DNA of 7,018 nt from Candidatus Auribacterota bacterium (GTDB lineage Bacteria; Auribacterota; Tritonobacteria; UBA1439), in the NCBI GenBank assembly GCA_026391995.1, contig JAPLCY010000357.1, forward strand, positions 1 through 7,018. Reading direction: 5' to 3'. This document shows positions 5,342-7,018 of this stretch, one piece after another. A program made the position numbers and the translations under genes. Position 1 is the first letter of the stretch. The number at the start of each line of letters is the position of its first letter. Under the pieces are notes generated by a model that saw only the letters and a list, made by a program, of their open reading frames with translations, did no database searches and was not told the DNA's origin.

Positions 5342-5420
5342 CGAATCGGCGAAACGGCGAGCAAGAGAAAAACGGTGAATCGGCGAATCGGTGAGACGGC
5401 GAGTAAGAGAGAAACGGTGA
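5342..5420. repeat. Degenerate 8-nt tandem array with a 25-nt, 42-nt-period direct repeat
   Basis: Octamers such as CGGTGAAT, CGGCGAAT, CGGTGAGA and CGGCGAGT follow one another (clearest at 5373-5404), and weaker copies extend to about 5440. On a larger scale 5354-5378 is repeated at 5396-5420 with 23 of 25 bases identical. The array lies between the long hairpin and the ribosome binding site of the broken response-regulator gene. Like the array at 2189-2236 it has an 8-nt unit, rich in GA on this strand. It is not a CRISPR. Confidence 0.7.
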
Positions 5421-5464
5421 GACTGCGAGTAGGCGCAGTCGAGAAACAGACCGGAGGTGGGGAG

Positions 5465-5706
5465 ATGAAACGGGTGCTGATTGTGGATGATGAGCCTGTA
5501 ATCCGGAAACTGATCATGATCTGCCTGCGTGGGCGCTTTATCACCGAGGAGGCGGAGGATGGGGAGAAGGCCCTCTCGAAGGCGGTGGATGGTGACTACG
5601 ACTGCGTGATCACCTTGAGGGGGGGGCATCATCGTTCCTGGCAAAGCCATTCAGGGTGGATGCCCTCCAGTCGGTCTTGACTGAAGCAACAGCGGTTACA
5701 TGTTAA
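5465..5706 (+). pseudogene. Response-regulator receiver domain, internally deleted and frameshifted
   Basis: The start is a good one: GGAGGTGGGG before ATG 5465. The first 51 codons encode a CheY-like receiver N-terminus, MKRVLIVDDEPVIRKLIMIC with the acidic pair D9/D10, then EEAEDGEKALSKAVDGDYDCVIT. The sequence should then continue with the phosphoacceptor Asp and an MPxMDG-type stretch; instead it goes out of family and stops at TGA 5678-5680. In another frame from about 5614 the true C-terminus reads LEGGASSFLAKPFRVDALQS, including the conserved Lys-Pro, ending at TAA 5704-5706. About 45 residues (roughly 135-140 nt, not a multiple of three) are missing at the junction near 5611-5616. The product cannot receive a phosphate. 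A receiver gene between rsmH and ftsL is unusual. Confidence 0.82.
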
Positions 5707-5767
5707 TAGCTGCCGGAGTTATTGGAGACGAGAGACGGCGGCGGTGCATGGAACCGGGGAAGGGACC

Positions 5768-6187
5768 ATGGCGAAGCGGAACAGGAAGTTGAACGAGGGG
5801 TTTTCGATGGCCTCTCTCACGGGGCGCTGGATTCTGATCGCGCTGGTCGCCGTGTCGTGTTCGCTACTTTATGTCTGGCAGCATGTCCAGCTCGTGCGCA
5901 CCGGCTATGCGATCAAAAAAATGGAATGCGAGATGGAACAGTGGAAGAAAGAGAATGAGGAGCTCCAGCTTGTAAACGAGCGGCTGAAGAGCCCCCAGCG
6001 CATTGAGCGCGTGCTGGCGGAAAACCGGCTCGGATTGGTTTTTCCCAAGGGGAGTGATGTGGTTCGGCTCCGCTACCCCCGCCACGGGGGAATTGACACC
6101 AAGGAGGAATCGGGGAGCGACGGGGGCACCGATACTCTTTTGAGCTACGTGCGTGGCGGGGGTGCGGCCGGCCGCAAGCGGATTTAG
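5768..6187 (+). CDS. ftsL: FtsL-like septum formation protein
   Basis: The 139-aa protein has the FtsL layout: a short basic cytoplasmic tail (1-20), one membrane helix (21-36, WILIALVAVSCSLLYV), and a periplasmic coiled coil (46-74, KKMECEMEQWKKENEELQLV). The usual SPQRIERVLAENRLGLVFP motif (75-93) follows. FtsL joins FtsB and FtsQ as the complex that activates the septal synthase FtsW-FtsI. The C-terminal 40 residues are Gly-rich and longer than usual. ATG 5768 is preferred because GGGGAAGGG lies just upstream; a GTG at 5744 has no good site. Its place before ftsI supports the assignment even though FtsL sequences diverge strongly. Its TAG is in the same reading frame as ftsI, which starts 48 nt later. 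Confidence 0.85.
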   Translation: MAKRNRKLNEGFSMASLTGRWILIALVAVSCSLLYVWQHVQLVRTGYAIKKMECEMEQWKKENEELQLVNERLKSPQRIERVLAENRLGLVFPKGSDVVRLRYPRHGGIDTKEESGSDGGTDTLLSYVRGGGAAGRKRI

Positions 6188-6200
6188 CAGCAGCGTGTTG

Positions 6201-6217
6201 TGCGGCGTTATGCCGCA
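6201..6217 (+). other. Small hairpin just before the ftsI ribosome binding region
   Basis: TGCGGC (6201-6206) and GCCGCA (6212-6217) pair around the loop GTTAT, followed by a run of A and then AAGGCGAG. With A rather than T after the stem it is not an intrinsic terminator for the plus strand. It could affect translation of ftsI; it may be chance. Confidence 0.3.
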
Positions 6218-6235
6218 AAAAAGGCGAGTGAACAG

Positions 6236-7018
6236 GTGATCAACGATCGCTATAGGCTGAAGTCTCTCTCCGTCTATTTCCTCTTTCTCCTCTGCTTCGC
6301 CTGTCTCTACTACCGTCTGTTCGTCCTCCAGGTTGTCCGCCACGAGGAGCTTCTCAATCGCGGACTGACCCTTCACCGGCTCAACGTGAAGATCGATCCG
6401 CGCCGCGGCAATATCTATGACCGGGAGGGACGGCCGCTGGCAATGAGTGTGCGGGTGAAGTCGGTCTACGCCGTGCCCGAGGGGATTGACTCGCCTGGGG
6501 AGACCGCCCAGAAGCTCATGCGCTGCCTGCCGCTCACCTACCGGGAGATTATGGAGAAGCTCGGCAAGCAGAAGCAGTTCGTCTGGCTCGCGCGCAAGGT
6601 GGATCCACTCGTGGCGGAGTGCGTCGAGAAACTCAAGATCGAGGGCGTCGGTTTCCGTGAGGAGGTCAAGCGGGTCTACCCGCAGGGGACTCTCCTCAGC
6701 CACGTCCTCGGCTTTGTGGACATTGACAACCGCGGGCTGGAGGGGATCGAGATGCAGGCCGACGGCTACCTCCGGGGGCAGGCCGGCTGGATGGCCTCAT
6801 ACCGGGACCGCAAGGGGCGGGAGATCATGACGCTCAGGAGCCGGGATATACACCCCCTCGAGGGATATGACATCACCCTCACCGTTGACCTGGTTATCCA
6901 GCACATCGCGGAGAGCGAGCTCGAGAAGGGCTGCCGGAAGTTCAATGCCGCCGCCGGATGCATCATCGTGATGAATCCCCGCACGGGGGCGGTGCTTGCC
7001 CTGGCGAACTGGCCCACC
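6236..7018 (+). CDS. ftsI: FtsI / class B penicillin-binding protein, septal transpeptidase (partial, C-terminus off the window)
   Basis: The 261 visible codons are the N-terminal part of a class B PBP. There is a cytoplasmic basic start (VINDRYRLKS), one membrane helix (11-32, VYFLFLLCFACLYYRLFVLQ) and the dimerisation-region motif RRGNIYDREGRPLA (56-69). Then come KRVYPQGTLLSHVLGFVD (145-162), NRGLEGIE (165-172), ITLTVDLVIQHIAE (213-226) and VMNPRTGAVLALANWPT (245-261). The catalytic SxxK, SxN and KTG motifs lie beyond the end. FtsI cross-links septal peptidoglycan and partners FtsW and FtsL. The GTG at 6236 is the best start near the membrane helix; GTG 6200 in the same frame is possible, and the ribosome binding site (AAGGCGAG) is weak. 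No stop or frameshift is seen. Confidence 0.92.
   Translation, partial: MINDRYRLKSLSVYFLFLLCFACLYYRLFVLQVVRHEELLNRGLTLHRLNVKIDPRRGNIYDREGRPLAMSVRVKSVYAVPEGIDSPGETAQKLMRCLPLTYREIMEKLGKQKQFVWLARKVDPLVAECVEKLKIEGVGFREEVKRVYPQGTLLSHVLGFVDIDNRGLEGIEMQADGYLRGQAGWMASYRDRKGREIMTLRSRDIHPLEGYDITLTVDLVIQHIAESELEKGCRKFNAAAGCIIVMNPRTGAVLALANWPT

Noticed and set aside
4316..5650. A 444-codon open frame on the minus strand across rsmH and the spacer
   Set aside because: It is antisense to rsmH, whose motifs are unmistakable. It is His/Arg/Pro-rich as expected of a GC-rich shadow, and its middle is only the translated octamer array.
5864..6703. A 279-codon minus-strand frame
   Set aside because: It lies opposite ftsL and ftsI, both of which have clear family motifs on the plus strand.

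Overview
The window reads as chromosomal DNA from a GC-rich bacterium, probably Gram-negative and probably an uncultured lineage. It has short intergenic spacers, clear Shine-Dalgarno sequences and ordinary bacterial promoters. The organism cannot be named from the sequence. The 8-nt repeat arrays in the spacers and an unnamed conserved gene give a weak impression of a candidate phylum such as Omnitrophota or a relative; that is a guess.

Left part (1-3268): a collection of small accessory genes. A secreted ComEC-like metallo-beta-lactamase-fold protein is transcribed leftwards and leaves the window at base 1. A divergent spacer (673-947) carries candidate back-to-back promoters and a 9-bp inverted repeat. 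A stand-alone Lrp/AsnC-type RAM domain protein follows, then a small lipoprotein 10 nt behind it. A leftward gene for an exported Ala/Pro-rich protein converges on the lipoprotein gene with only 5 nt between the stops. Rightwards again come a 217-aa protein with a possible helix-turn-helix, preceded by an array of six 8-nt units, and a MazG-like nucleotide pyrophosphohydrolase.

Right part (3269-7018): the start of a division and cell wall (dcw) cluster. A strong sigma70-type promoter with an AT-rich upstream tract and three 10-bp-spaced MraZ-box-like repeats precedes mraZ. Next come a 91-aa unknown protein overlapping rsmH by TGATG, then rsmH, ftsL and the first 261 codons of ftsI. MraZ regulates the cluster, RsmH methylates 16S rRNA, and FtsL and FtsI belong to the septal peptidoglycan machinery.

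The segment between mraZ and ftsL is abnormal. rsmH has two in-frame amber codons within six codons, in its most conserved motif, while the rest of the frame is intact. Between rsmH and ftsL lie a long nested hairpin (about 5204-5335), a second degenerate 8-nt repeat array (about 5342-5420) and a response-regulator gene that has lost its phosphoacceptor region by an out-of-frame deletion. These decay marks and the hairpin are the most unusual content. I see no transposase, CRISPR array, tRNA or rRNA.
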